64,000 nucleotides of DNA from Sphingomonas adhaesiva (GTDB lineage: Bacteria > Pseudomonadota > Alphaproteobacteria > Sphingomonadales > Sphingomonadaceae). This document shows, in pieces, positions 29,699 through 39,308 of the stretch; the first letter of the stretch is position 1, and every line of letters begins with the position of its first letter. The DNA lies in NCBI RefSeq assembly GCF_002374855.1, contig NZ_NWVC01000004.1:248001-312000 (forward strand), read 5' to 3'. Made by a program: the position numbers and the translations under genes. The notes below the pieces were generated by a model. It had not been told where the DNA came from. It did not search any database and was given only the letters and a program-made list of their open reading frames with translations.

Positions 29699-29726
29699 GC
29701 TGGCTCACCACCCCCGGTGAGCCAGC
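29699..29726. terminator. Strong hairpin after the receptor fragment
   Basis: A perfect 11-bp inverted repeat, GCTGGCTCACC / GGTGAGCCAGC, with a 6-nt loop. No T-run follows on either side, so it may terminate transcription weakly or act as a mRNA 3' stabiliser. Confidence 0.5.
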
Positions 29727-29759
29727 CCGTGCGGCGCCGGGGGCAGGCCGGCGCGACGA

Positions 29760-29920
29760 CCATCGCGCCTGTCCTGCCGGCCGCCTTGCGCTCCGACCTC
29801 AAGCCGCATCGGCGCACAGGGTCTGCTTGGCTCGCCGCCGCGCGCAGGGGCGTGCTCGAACGGTCGTTCGCGATCGTCGTAGTCAGCGTCGGCCTCTATG
29901 TCGCGGCGTCGTCGTCCTGA
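29760..29920 (+). pseudogene. Possible C-terminal relic of a TauE/SafE-type permease
   Basis: About 50 codons (RTGSAWLAAARRGVLERSFA, IVVVSVGLYVAASSS) end in a hydrophobic helix reminiscent of the last membrane segment of TauE/SafE permeases. Too short to be sure; it could be chance. It runs into the stop of the convergent PepSY gene. Confidence 0.25.
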
Positions 29921-31043
29921 TCGCCGCATGTCCCACCCGGCGTCGCCAATGAAGGAAGCCGGTCACGGCCAGCAGGGTCGGCGCAAGGCCGATCAGGACC
30001 GCCAGTATCCGGATCGGCAGTCCGCCGATCGACCCGTCGTGAAGGGGGCGGACCCATGCGTTCAGACGCGTCCCGGTCCCGCCCTGGCGCACATCCTGGA
30101 TCGTGACCACGTTCGCCGTTCGCCGATCCACGAACACATAGCTGCCCGGGAACCGCTGATGCGGATCGCCGGGTACCTGCAGCCGAAACCGGTAGGGCCG
30201 ATCGGCATCGCCCGGCACATCGATGAACACCAGCCGCCCGTCCGGAACCGTCCTTTTCACCACGCGCAGCGCGTGTCGCACGGATATGATCGGCCCGGTG
30301 CCGCCCGGTAAGGTCGGATCGGCAACCGGCGCCGTCGCGAACAACGCGGTCTTCACGCTCGGCAGTGCCAGGATGACCCCCGTCCCCGTCACAATCATCA
30401 GAAGCAACCCGCTGCCGACACCCGCCAGCTTATGCAGGTCGCGCAGCCGCCGGATCGGCGCCGACCGCCGCTTGAACGCCAATGCCTTTGCCCAACTGCC
30501 GCGCGGCCACCATGCGATGACGCCCGTCGCCAGCAGGACCAGCATGGCGACCCCGGACCATCCGACGATCTGCATGCCCACATCGCCCGCGAGCAGCTGC
30601 ATGTGCAGTTCGTAGATCCAGCTCATCAGATAGCCGCCCCAGGGCGCGACGCGGATCACCCGGCCGGCATCGGGGGAAAACCACACCATCTGGCGGGGAG
30701 GATGCGCCGCGCCGGGCGGGGAGGGGGGATAGTAGCGCGCCGGGATCGCGCCGCCTTCGCCCGTCACTTCGAACGACCATTTGCCCGCCGGATCGAAACC
30801 CGCCGCGCGCCCGGTCGCCAGCGCACGATCCCAGACGGGCGACGACCAGCCCGGCGCCGGGGCAAGGGCGTCGCTGCGCGCCTCGGAATGCAGCGCCTCG
30901 TCGATGCCGACATAGAAGACCAGCGCCGATCCCGTCAGGCCGATCACGGCGAACAGCAGGCCGAGCGACAGCCCCAGCCACAGATGCACCCGCCGGACCC
31001 CCATCCGCCATGATCGCCCGGAGGCCGCCGCCCGCGCCCGCAT
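29883..31043 (-). CDS. PepSY-associated transmembrane protein (cassette copy A)
   Basis: A 386-aa inner membrane protein with four hydrophobic segments: LWLGLSLGLLFAVIGLTGSA near the N-terminus, SGVAMLVLLATGVIAWWPRG, GSGLLLMIVTGTGVILALP and RILAVLIGLAPTLLAVTGFL. PepSY-type proteins of the PiuB/FoxB class act as ferri-siderophore reductases. Last gene of DUF2946-TonB receptor-PepSY; it starts 2 nt after the receptor stop. It closely resembles the copy at 38016-39143. Confidence 0.85.
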   Translation of the reverse strand: MRARAAASGRSWRMGVRRVHLWLGLSLGLLFAVIGLTGSALVFYVGIDEALHSEARSDALAPAPGWSSPVWDRALATGRAAGFDPAGKWSFEVTGEGGAIPARYYPPSPPGAAHPPRQMVWFSPDAGRVIRVAPWGGYLMSWIYELHMQLLAGDVGMQIVGWSGVAMLVLLATGVIAWWPRGSWAKALAFKRRSAPIRRLRDLHKLAGVGSGLLLMIVTGTGVILALPSVKTALFATAPVADPTLPGGTGPIISVRHALRVVKRTVPDGRLVFIDVPGDADRPYRFRLQVPGDPHQRFPGSYVFVDRRTANVVTIQDVRQGGTGTRLNAWVRPLHDGSIGGLPIRILAVLIGLAPTLLAVTGFLHWRRRVGHAAIRTTTPRHRGRR

Positions 31044-31045
31044 CG

Positions 31046-33073
31046 TCAGAACCGCGCCCGGACCGCGCCGAAGACGCTGCGCGGATCGGCAGGCGCGTGC
31101 AGCCGCTGCGTGCCGTCGTACCAGACATATTCGTAGCGATCGTTCGTCAGGTTGCGCACCTGCGCCGACAGCTCGATGGCTTTGGTCACGCGGTACGCCA
31201 GTTCGGCGGTGACCTGGAAATAGTCGCCATAGCGGCCCTGGCTGTTGGCGGTGTTCAGCTCATAGGACGACTGGCCGTTGCCCCACAGCGACGCCCGCCA
31301 CGGCAGCGCCGTCGGCGCCCATTCGATCCCGGCGGTATAGACGTTCCTCGGGACGTGATCGATCTCGTTGCCCGCGGTCAGCGGGGCGGCCGGATCGGGG
31401 ACGCGGATGATCGCCTTCTGGTGCGACCAGCTGGCCCAGGCCGACAGGCCGGGGAGCGGCTGCACGCTCGCCTCCAGATCGAAGCCACGGCGTCGCGTAG
31501 CGCCTAGATTGTCGAACTCCCCGGACGGGTCGTTGAGCCGGCGCTTCAGCTCGCCGGTCGCGGTCTGCTGCCACACCGCCGCGCGGGCGGTCAGAAAGCG
31601 GCCTTGCGACAGCTTGATGCCGCCCTCGAAGCCTTCGTTGATCGAGGCGGCGACATCGCGCACGCGCGGCGGCACGACATAGGCGCCCGATCCTGCGCCG
31701 ATCTGGAAGGTGCGCCCGAAATTGCCATAGGCGGTCAGCCCGGCGACGGGCGTGACCGCGACCGACAGCTTGGGCTGGTTGATCGTGCCGTAATCGTTGA
31801 CCGGGTAGGTGAGGCCGTTCAGCCGGTTGGTGAAATGGCCGCTCACTCGGTCGATCCGCCATGCCGGCGTGATCGTCAGCCAGCGCACCGGGGTCGCGAT
31901 TGCCTGCACATAGGCGCCGCCCACCGTCAGGTCGAAATCCTGGTCGCGGGTGGCGGCGGTGACGATCCGGCGGTTGGTGGTCCAGCGCAGGCTGCGGTTG
32001 TGCTGCCACTGCACGTCGCCGCCCGCCTCCGCCATCAGCCAGTCGGCCGCGTGCCAGTGCAGTCCGGCCACCACGCCGTAATGCTGCTCGTCCGTCAGCC
32101 GCTGCTGCTGCGCGACGTTCGCCGAGAAGCGGACATAGCGATTGTCGCGGTTGGTCGTCGCATAGCCGACCGCGGTCAGCGACACGTCGCGCGACAGATC
32201 GGCATCGACGTGCACGCTGTACTGGCTCAATTCGCGCGTGCCGCCATCGGTCGCGGATACGTCGTAGGAACGCGAGCGGTTGGTGTAGGCGTCGGCATCG
32301 GTCAGATAGCCCGGCTCGTCCGCCGCGCTGCGGCTGTGGCGCGCGATCAGCCCCAGCTTGGCAGTGCCGACGTCGTAGAACCACTTGCCCGCGAAGTTCA
32401 GCCGGTCGAGACCGGCGTGGTCGCGGAAGCCATCGCTCCGGCGATAGGACAGCAGGTAATTCTGGCTCAGCCGCCCGGTCTCTACCCCGGCCGACATCTG
32501 CGCGTCATAGGTGCCGAACGCGCCGGCGATCCCGCGCACGTCGAGGTAATTGCCGCCGATCCGCGTCTTGATATCGGCGCTGCCCGCGATCGCGTGCAGT
32601 CCCCAGCGCGGATCGGAGGTGCCGCGCACCAGCTCGACCGAGGCGATGTCGAGCGGCGAGACGAGGTCCATGAAGTCCATCCGCCCGGCATTGTCGTTCG
32701 ACGGCACGCCATCGATCAGCAGCTTGACCGCGTTGATCTCGCCCTCGCCGTTGAATCCGCGGATCGAGAAGCGGCCCGAGGTCGTGCCCTGGCTGAAATC
32801 GGTCAGGACGACGCCGGGTAGCCGCGCGAACAGTTCCCACGCGTTGTCGACATTCTGGCGCTGCGCGACGTCGCCGCTCAGCACGTCGACCGAGGTCAGG
32901 ACATTGGCGGTGGAGCGCGCCATGGATGTGGCGGTGACGATGATCTCGTCCCCGCCGATCGTCACCTGCGTATCGGCGCGGGCGGACGCCTCGTCGCGCC
33001 GCTGCGCCGCGGCCGGCGCGGCGATCAGGAAACAGCCGGTGGCGGCCGCCACCATCAAACCGGTCTTCGACAT
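31046..33073 (-). CDS. TonB-dependent receptor (cassette copy A)
   Basis: A 675-aa outer membrane receptor. It has a signal peptide (MSKTGLMVAAATGCFLIAAP, then AAAQ), a TonB box-like DEIIVTATSMARST and a plug with GRFSIRGFNGEGEINAVKLL and DIASVELVRGTSDPRWG, and it ends VFGAVRARF. The start at 33073 is set by the signal peptide; the frame is open upstream to 33250. Ligand not known; a metal chelate or siderophore is likely from the PepSY partner. It differs clearly from the receptor of copy B, so the two cassettes are not a recent exact duplication. Confidence 0.9.
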   Translation of the reverse strand: MSKTGLMVAAATGCFLIAAPAAAQRRDEASARADTQVTIGGDEIIVTATSMARSTANVLTSVDVLSGDVAQRQNVDNAWELFARLPGVVLTDFSQGTTSGRFSIRGFNGEGEINAVKLLIDGVPSNDNAGRMDFMDLVSPLDIASVELVRGTSDPRWGLHAIAGSADIKTRIGGNYLDVRGIAGAFGTYDAQMSAGVETGRLSQNYLLSYRRSDGFRDHAGLDRLNFAGKWFYDVGTAKLGLIARHSRSAADEPGYLTDADAYTNRSRSYDVSATDGGTRELSQYSVHVDADLSRDVSLTAVGYATTNRDNRYVRFSANVAQQQRLTDEQHYGVVAGLHWHAADWLMAEAGGDVQWQHNRSLRWTTNRRIVTAATRDQDFDLTVGGAYVQAIATPVRWLTITPAWRIDRVSGHFTNRLNGLTYPVNDYGTINQPKLSVAVTPVAGLTAYGNFGRTFQIGAGSGAYVVPPRVRDVAASINEGFEGGIKLSQGRFLTARAAVWQQTATGELKRRLNDPSGEFDNLGATRRRGFDLEASVQPLPGLSAWASWSHQKAIIRVPDPAAPLTAGNEIDHVPRNVYTAGIEWAPTALPWRASLWGNGQSSYELNTANSQGRYGDYFQVTAELAYRVTKAIELSAQVRNLTNDRYEYVWYDGTQRLHAPADPRSVFGAVRARF

Positions 33074-33381
33074 GATATTCCCCCACGGCCCGCTCCCCGG
33101 CGGGCCGAATGTCTTTCGTGTTGGTGCGAGCGGACGCGTCAGGCGCGGCGTCATCGCGCCGCAGCCTTCGCCCATGCGCGAACGCCTGCGGTCGGATCGG
33201 TCGTCGGCGACGCCGCTTCTCGCGTGCGTCGAACCCCGGCCGGGGTGCACTTACGCTCCGACGCGACGCGCGCATCTCCGATCGCTGGCGACCGGAAACC
33301 GCTGCGGAACGTGGCTCGCGTGACGGCCGACAGGTGCCACGACGACGGCGCGGTCGGCCCGGCCGTGCCCCGGTCAGTGCG
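33074..33381. other. 308-bp gap between receptor A and its DUF2946 gene
   Basis: No gene or clear hairpin seen. The high-GC sequence has only overlapping shadow frames. It should contain the receptor leader and perhaps its promoter. Confidence 0.3.
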
Positions 33382-33813
33382 TCAGGCGGAAAGCGGGGGG
33401 CCGCGCAGCGGTGGGCGCAGATAGGGTGTGGCGCGCGGTGCGATGCGCGGGGTCGCCCGCAGCGCCATGACCGCCACGGCGGCCAGCGCCGTCGCCAGCA
33501 GCACGACGTCGACCGCGCCCAGAACCTGCGCGGACAGACCCGCGAAGGCGCACGGCATCTCGGGTTTGCCGTGATCCGTCGACTTGTCCGTCTCCGGCAT
33601 CGTGGCATGCGCCATGGCCACGACGTGATCCATGCCCGGCATGGCCACGGCGGCGGGGGTCGTCGCCATTCCCGAACAGATGACGATGGACAGGCGCCCG
33701 TGATCGGCTGCGATCATATAGCCGCCCGGCACCAGCAGCTTCAGCAGCAACGCGACGGCACAGATCATCGCCGCCAGCGGGCGTTGCGCCAGGAGATGCC
33801 GGACAGACTGCAC
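33382..33813 (-). CDS. DUF2946-like membrane protein, Met/His-rich (cassette copy A)
   Basis: A 143-aa small protein. The N-terminal membrane helix (AMICAVALLLKLLVPGGYMI) is followed by a Met/His/Cys-rich external loop with ICSG, MPGMDHVVAMAHATMP and DHGKPEMPCAF, then a second helix and a conserved tail YLRPPLRGPP. The GTG at 33813 is chosen because copy B also begins GTG-CAG with the same VQxVRHLLAQR start. The methionine and histidine content suggests metal binding (copper or iron), but no function is established. Confidence 0.75.
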   Translation of the reverse strand: MQSVRHLLAQRPLAAMICAVALLLKLLVPGGYMIAADHGRLSIVICSGMATTPAAVAMPGMDHVVAMAHATMPETDKSTDHGKPEMPCAFAGLSAQVLGAVDVVLLATALAAVAVMALRATPRIAPRATPYLRPPLRGPPLSA

Positions 33814-33842
33814 GGACGGGCCGTTATCGCGAACGTCCCGGC

Positions 33843-34931
33843 ATGTCACTTGGACATTATGTCACCATGCTACGGAACGGGGCGAGTGGGCATCGCGGCG
33901 TGTCCGGGCACGGCACGATGTTCGGCCAGATGATGACGGCGACGCTGGCGGACGAGATTCTCACCGACGCGCCTGGCGGCGTCCGGGCGCTGTTTTGCAT
34001 CGGTGCGAATCCCGCCAACGCGCTGCCCGATCAGCGGTATGCCATCGAGGCGCTGCGCGCGCTCGACCTGTTGGTGACGAGCGAGCCGGTGTGGTCGGAG
34101 ACCGCGCGGCTGGCGGATATCGTGTTCGCGGTGAAGCAGCCGTTCGAGCGGCCGGATCACACGCAGTTCCTCGAAGGGCTCGGCCTCGAAATTCCGTTCG
34201 CGCAATATACGCCCGCGCTGGTGCCGCCGCCGGCGGGCAGTGACGTCGTGGACGACTGGATGGTCTATTACGCGCTCGCGCAGCGGCTGGGGCTACAGCT
34301 CGGTCTGGGTGTGCCGGTCGACATGGAGAGGACGCCCGACAGCGACGACCTGCTCGAGCTGTTGACGACAGGCGCGACGGTGCCGCTCGATACGGTCAGG
34401 GCGTGTCCCGCGGGGGCGGTGTTCGATCGTCCCGCACCGACCATCCTGCCCGCGCGGGAGGGGCGGGACGCGCGGCTGGCGCTGGCGCCGGACGACGTCC
34501 TGGCCGAGCTCGACGCGTGCCGCGACGGCCTGTCCGGTCGACCCGACATGGCGGCGACGCACCTGCTGGTGGCGCGGCGCGAGCGTGAGACGATGAACAG
34601 CTTCGGCCGCGACCTGGCGGTGACGCGCCGCCGCTTCCCGACCAATCCGGCATGGATGCACCCCGACGATCTGGCGGCGCTGTCGCTGACCGATGGCGCG
34701 CGGGTCAGGATCTCGGTCGATCACGATTCGATCGTTGCGGAGGTTCGCGGTGACGCCAGCGTGCGGCGCGGCGTGGTGTCGATGTCGCATGGCTGGGGCG
34801 GATTGATGACGGACGATGCCGCGCAGGAGGGGGCTTCGACGACGCGTCTGGTGGCGCGCGACCGCGCGGTGCAGGCGATCAACGCAATGCCGCGGCTGTC
34901 CGCCATTCCGGTGATCGTCTCCCCGCTCTGA
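33843..34931 (+). pseudogene. C-terminal half of a molybdopterin oxidoreductase, 5'-truncated
   Basis: From about 33910 the frame matches the C-terminal domains of formate dehydrogenase-like molybdopterin enzymes: RALFCIGANPANALPDQRYA, DLLVTSEPVWSETARLADIV and, in the molydopterin-dinucleotide domain, NPAWMHPDDLAALSLTDGAR and RGVVSMSHGWGG. The N-terminal half with the Fe-S and Mo ligands is missing, so it cannot be functional. The break lies beside the DUF2946 cassette start, suggesting the cassette replaced the 5' part. Confidence 0.8.
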
Positions 34932-35003
34932 CGCGGCGGCGCACGGCGCGACATTTGGCCGATAGGTCGCGCCGGATCTATGACGAGGCGGAGGAGGCCA
35001 GCC

Positions 35004-35160
35004 ATGATCAAGATGATATTCTGCCTGCACCGGCTCCCTGGGCTCAGCCGCGAGGACTTCCAGCTATATTGGCGGGAACGTCACGCGCCGCTCGTGCAGG
35101 AAGTCGCGCCGATCCTGCGCATCCGTCGCTATGTGCAGAGCCATAGCTTTACCCACGCCG
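35004..35160 (+). pseudogene. EthD-domain gene, 3'-truncated
   Basis: From the ATG at 35004, MIKMIFCLHRLPGLSREDFQ and LYWRERHAPLVQEVAPIL are the N-terminal beta strand and helix of EthD/dimeric alpha-beta barrel proteins. After about 52 codons (SHSFTHAAIAG) similarity stops, and AT-richer sequence of a different character follows to the start of cassette B. Truncated by that junction. Confidence 0.6.
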
Positions 35161-35299
35161 CCATCGCCGGCAGAAAAACATCGAGTTTGGGGGATGCGAG
35201 TGGCTTCCCAGAACCCATTTTTGCGGGCCGCTTTTATGAAAGGGCCGTGGGACCGATTGCCTCAGTGACACGTCCCATAGGCACGGCTAGTTAGCCCCC

Positions 35300-35710
35300 G
35301 TGCAGGCCGTCCGGCATCTTCTCGCGCAACGCCATTTCGCCGTGCTGCTCTGCGCGGCGACGCTGTTGCTGAAGCTGCTGGTCCCCACCGGCTACATGAT
35401 CGACAACGCGTCCGGCCGCATGACCGTCACGATCTGCTCCGGCTTCGGTCCGGCGGCCATGTCGATGGACATGCCGGGGATGCACGGCGACATGCCCGAT
35501 CACGGCAATTCGAAGGATCACGGCAAGGCGGAAATGCCCTGCGCCTTCTCGGGGCTATCGGCCGCGATGCTGGGCTCGATCGATCCCGTCCAACTCGCCG
35601 CGCTGATCGTCTTCATCCTGGCCCTCGGCCTGATCGCGACTGTCCCGCCGGCACCCTCACGCCCGGCCCATCTACGGCCTCCGTTGCGCGGACCACCTTC
35701 CTACCTCTGA
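35300..35710 (+). CDS. DUF2946-like membrane protein, Met/His-rich (cassette copy B)
   Basis: A 136-aa paralogue of 33382-33813, starting GTG. It has an N-terminal helix (AVLLCAATLLLKLLVPTGYM), a metal-rich loop (MSMDMPGMHGDMPDHGNS, KDHGKAEMPCAFSGLSA), a second helix and the same tail LRPPLRGPP. It precedes the copy-B receptor by 86 nt. The shared CSG, MPGM and DHGK-EMPCAF-GLSA elements point to a common metal-related role; function unproven. Confidence 0.75.
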   Translation: MQAVRHLLAQRHFAVLLCAATLLLKLLVPTGYMIDNASGRMTVTICSGFGPAAMSMDMPGMHGDMPDHGNSKDHGKAEMPCAFSGLSAAMLGSIDPVQLAALIVFILALGLIATVPPAPSRPAHLRPPLRGPPSYL

Positions 35711-35796
35711 CCTGTCATCCCGCGCCGCTTCATCCGGTGCGACCATGAATTGCGGCCCGCGTCCTCAGGCGTCGGGCCGGTCAAAGGTATTTCTCC

Positions 35797-38016
35797 ATGT
35801 TCCGATCCTATCGTCTGGCGGGCGCGGCTGCGCCCTGCCTGCTGCTGGCTGTGCCGGCCGACGCACAGGTGCGAAGCACCAACATCACTGACGATCGCAC
35901 CGATGCGACAATTGTCGTCACTGGCCAGCGCGATCCGCTGAAGCTGGACGATCAGGCGCAGGCGAGCAGCCGCCTCGGATTGTCGATCCGGGAGACCCCT
36001 GCGAGCGTCGAAGTGCTGACGCAGGACGATCTCCAGGTTCGCGGCCTTCGCACCGCGCGCGAGACGTTCAACGACGTGGTGGGTGCGATTGCCGGCAACG
36101 TGCCGGGCAATCCGGCCGTCGTCAGCTTGCGCGGCTTCGCCGGCAACACCGTGTCGATCCTTCAGGACGGCGTGCGGATTTCGACCTCGACCGTCGTTCA
36201 GCGCGACAGCAACAACTGGCACTATGATCGGATCGAGGTGCTGAAGGGGCCGGCCTCGGTTCTCTACGGCGAAGGCGCGCTGGCCGGCGTCATCAACAAG
36301 GTGACGCGCAAGCCGGTCCTGGGAGAACGCCACCTCGACACGCTGTTGTCGGTCGGGAGCTTCGATACGGTGTTCGCGGCAGGCGGGGTCAACCTGCCGG
36401 TATCGTCCACGATCGCGGTGCGGGCGGACGCCAGCTACCAGCGGTCGGACAGCCTCTACGACGTGGACAACAACGACACCTTCTCGGCCGGGCTGACCGC
36501 GAGCGCGCTGTGGCGCCCAAGTGATCGCCTGTCGTTGCTCGTCGCCGTCGATCATTTCGAGGATCGCTACGACGCCACCTATCAGGGCCTGCCGCTGATC
36601 CCCGGTCAATATGCGCTGCGCCCGACCGATGCCGTCACGACGGCGAACGGCCTGGTCGCCGATCGCGCGCTGCGCCCACGCAACTACAACCCGCAAGGTG
36701 CCTATTCCGGGGCCGACGAGACCACCGTGCGCTCGCGGCTCGACTGGTCGATCGGCAGCGGGTGGACCTTCGCGGTCGACCTGACCGGTTACACCGCGAA
36801 GCGCGCGTTTCTGCTCGCCGACAGCCAGACCTTCGTCGCGCCGACCGCGGCGTTCCCGAACGGCAGCTTCCGCCAGACCTATCAGGACTTCCGCCACGAT
36901 CATCAGTTCTGGAACGCGCGCGGGGTGATCGGCAATGACAGCCGGATCGCGGGCCTCCGCAACCGCTTCAGCCTCGGCGTCGAACACAACGACACCGATT
37001 TCGTCAGCCTGCGTCAGACGGCCCCAACTTCGGCCCTCCCGGCGGTGGACGTGCGCAATCCGGCCATCGTGCCGCTGCCTATAGGGACAGCGATCTTCAC
37101 CGCCGGCAACGTCACCTTCGATTCCAGGCTGAAGCAGACCTCCGTGTTCGCGGAGGATGCGGTGAACCTGACGCCCAAATGGTTGCTGGTCGGCGGGATA
37201 CGCTGGGACCACATGGAGCTGGACCGCGCGACGATCCAGAATGTCACCGGCGTGGTCGATCGAAACAGCCCGACGTTCGATCCTGTCTCGTGGCGGGCGG
37301 GCACGACGTGGGACGTGACACCTGGCCTGACCCTCTACGCGCAATATACGACCGCGGTATCGCCGGTCTCCTCGATCCTGCTGGCGTCGATCGCCAACAG
37401 CCGGTTCCGGCTTACCAAGGGCCGCGCCTACGAGGCCGGGTTCAAGGCGACCGCATGGGGCGGTCGGGCGAGCGTCACCGGCGCGGCCTACCGCATCAAG
37501 CAGCGCGACATCCTGACCCGCGATCCGAACAACCCGGCGCTGACGGTGCAGGGCGGGCGGCAGTCGTCACAGGGCGTCGAGCTGTCCGCCGTCGTCTCGC
37601 CAGCGAAGGCGCTGCGCCTCTCGGGCGGCGTGTCCTACACCGACGCGCAATATGACGAGTTGTCCGAGCTGGTTGGAGGCGTGCGGATCGACCGGAGCGG
37701 CAACCGCCCGATCAACGTCCCCTCGACCACGGTCAACGCCTCCGCACTCTACACCATCGCCGACAAGGTGACGCTGGGCGGCTTCCTGCGGCACGCCAGC
37801 GCCTTCTACACCGACACGGCCAATACGATCCGGGTCGCCGGGCATAATGTGCTGGATGCCAGCCTTTCGTTCCCGGTCGCAACGCAAGCAACTCTGACGC
37901 TTCGTGGTCGGAACCTGACCGACGCCTTCTACGGCGAATATTCCGGCTACCCGACCACCAACGTCTATATCAGCGCGCCGCGATCGTTCGAAGTGGCGCT
38001 GGCGACGCGGTTCTGA
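35797..38016 (+). CDS. TonB-dependent siderophore-type receptor (cassette copy B)
   Basis: A 739-aa receptor. It has a signal peptide (ending VPADAQV), a TonB box region ATIVVTGQRDP and a plug with SIRETPASVEVLTQDDLQVR, VSLRGFAGNTVSILQDGVRI and EVLKGPASVLYGEGALAGVI, typical of the FhuA/siderophore class. It ends APRSFEVALATRF. Its last base overlaps the PepSY start. Likely imports an iron or other metal chelate whose metal is then released with the PepSY protein. Confidence 0.92.
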   Translation: MFRSYRLAGAAAPCLLLAVPADAQVRSTNITDDRTDATIVVTGQRDPLKLDDQAQASSRLGLSIRETPASVEVLTQDDLQVRGLRTARETFNDVVGAIAGNVPGNPAVVSLRGFAGNTVSILQDGVRISTSTVVQRDSNNWHYDRIEVLKGPASVLYGEGALAGVINKVTRKPVLGERHLDTLLSVGSFDTVFAAGGVNLPVSSTIAVRADASYQRSDSLYDVDNNDTFSAGLTASALWRPSDRLSLLVAVDHFEDRYDATYQGLPLIPGQYALRPTDAVTTANGLVADRALRPRNYNPQGAYSGADETTVRSRLDWSIGSGWTFAVDLTGYTAKRAFLLADSQTFVAPTAAFPNGSFRQTYQDFRHDHQFWNARGVIGNDSRIAGLRNRFSLGVEHNDTDFVSLRQTAPTSALPAVDVRNPAIVPLPIGTAIFTAGNVTFDSRLKQTSVFAEDAVNLTPKWLLVGGIRWDHMELDRATIQNVTGVVDRNSPTFDPVSWRAGTTWDVTPGLTLYAQYTTAVSPVSSILLASIANSRFRLTKGRAYEAGFKATAWGGRASVTGAAYRIKQRDILTRDPNNPALTVQGGRQSSQGVELSAVVSPAKALRLSGGVSYTDAQYDELSELVGGVRIDRSGNRPINVPSTTVNASALYTIADKVTLGGFLRHASAFYTDTANTIRVAGHNVLDASLSFPVATQATLTLRGRNLTDAFYGEYSGYPTTNVYISAPRSFEVALATRF

Positions 38017-39143
38017 TGTCGGGGCATCGCCGATCGGCAGTATCGCGCACGCGCATCCTCGTGCGCCGCGTCCATCTGTGGCTGGGGTTGAGCCTGGGGC
38101 TGCTGTTCGCGGTGCTGGGCCTCACCGGGTCGGCGCTGGTGTTCTACACCGGCATCGATGCCGCGCTCCATCCGGTGGTCGAGGCCAAGCCGGGCGATGT
38201 GCCGCCTGGCCTGGCCTCGCCGGCATGGGATCGCGCGCTGGCGACCGGGCGCGCGCGCTGGCGCCATCCGGGCGACAAGTGGACGCTGGAGGTGACGGGC
38301 GAAGGCGGCCCCATTCCCGCCCGCTACTACCCGGCGTCCGGGCACGGCCATCATACCGATCGGATGATGGTCTGGTTCTCGCCTGACGGCACCCGGATCG
38401 TCCGTGCCGAACCCTGGGGTGGCTATCTGATGAGCTGGCTCTACCAGCTCCACATGGCGCTGCTTGCCGGCGACCTCGGTGGGCAGGTGGTAGGCTGGTC
38501 GGGCGTGGCGATGCTGGTGCTGCTCGTCAGCGGCATCGCGGCGTGGTGGCCGCGTGGAAGCTGGCGCAAGGCGCTCGCCTTCAAGCGCGACGCCGCACCG
38601 ATCCGCCGACTGCGCGACCTTCACAAGCTGTCCGGCCTGTGGAGCATGGCGCTGTTGTTCGTGCTGGTGGCGACGGGCGTGCTGCTGGCGCTGCCCGCCG
38701 TCACGCAGGCGTTGCTGGCTCCCGCGACCATTCCCGCGCCGAAATCGGCGGGGGGAGGTGATCACCAAATCGCGATCGTCGAGGCGCTCTATACGGCCCA
38801 TCGCGCTCTGCCGGATGGCCGCATCGTCTTCATCGACATACCGGGAGCCGGCGATGCACCGATCCGGGTCCGGTTGCAGGTGCCCGGTGATCCGCACCGG
38901 CGCTTCCCCGGCAGCTACGTGTTTATCGACCAGTTCTCCGGTCTCGTGCTGGCCGTGCATGATGTTCGCCGGGCCGGTACCGGCACCGCCGTGGCGAGCT
39001 GGATCCGCACACTACACGACGGCACGGTGGGCGGGGTGGCGACCCGCATCCTCGCGGTGTTGATCGGCTTCGTCCCGACGATCCTGTTGACGACGGGCAT
39101 CCTTCATTGGCTTCGCCGGCGAAAGGCTGCACGCACGGTTTGA
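38016..39143 (+). CDS. PepSY-associated transmembrane protein (cassette copy B)
   Basis: A 375-aa paralogue of 29883-31043 with the same four-helix layout (HLWLGLSLGLLFAVLGLTGS; GVAMLVLLVSGIAAWWPRGS; SMALLFVLVATGVLLALPAV; RILAVLIGFVPTILLTTGIL). Conserved PFRPSR-type features include ARYYPASGHGHHTDRMMVWF and RLQVPGDPHRRFPGSYVFID. The start overlaps the receptor stop by one base. Probable reductase or processing partner for the imported metal complex. Confidence 0.85.
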   Translation: MSGHRRSAVSRTRILVRRVHLWLGLSLGLLFAVLGLTGSALVFYTGIDAALHPVVEAKPGDVPPGLASPAWDRALATGRARWRHPGDKWTLEVTGEGGPIPARYYPASGHGHHTDRMMVWFSPDGTRIVRAEPWGGYLMSWLYQLHMALLAGDLGGQVVGWSGVAMLVLLVSGIAAWWPRGSWRKALAFKRDAAPIRRLRDLHKLSGLWSMALLFVLVATGVLLALPAVTQALLAPATIPAPKSAGGGDHQIAIVEALYTAHRALPDGRIVFIDIPGAGDAPIRVRLQVPGDPHRRFPGSYVFIDQFSGLVLAVHDVRRAGTGTAVASWIRTLHDGTVGGVATRILAVLIGFVPTILLTTGILHWLRRRKAARTV

Positions 39144-39308
39144 CTGGCTTGGCACCAGCTTTCCTAAGCAGGAACGGCTGCGAGACCGCCGCGGCGTTTT
39201 CACTCCGGATCGCCAAACGGATCGATAGCGGCCCTCACGGAAGTATATCGCGGGGTGAATGGCGAGACACCAAATTCACGAACAAGCAGGTGAGAGTAGC
39301 GCTGTCCA

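Noticed and set aside
33109-33933. 274-codon plus-strand frame across the receptor/DUF2946 gap.
   Set aside because: Shadow of the minus-strand DUF2946 gene and of non-coding DNA; composition is Arg/His-rich.
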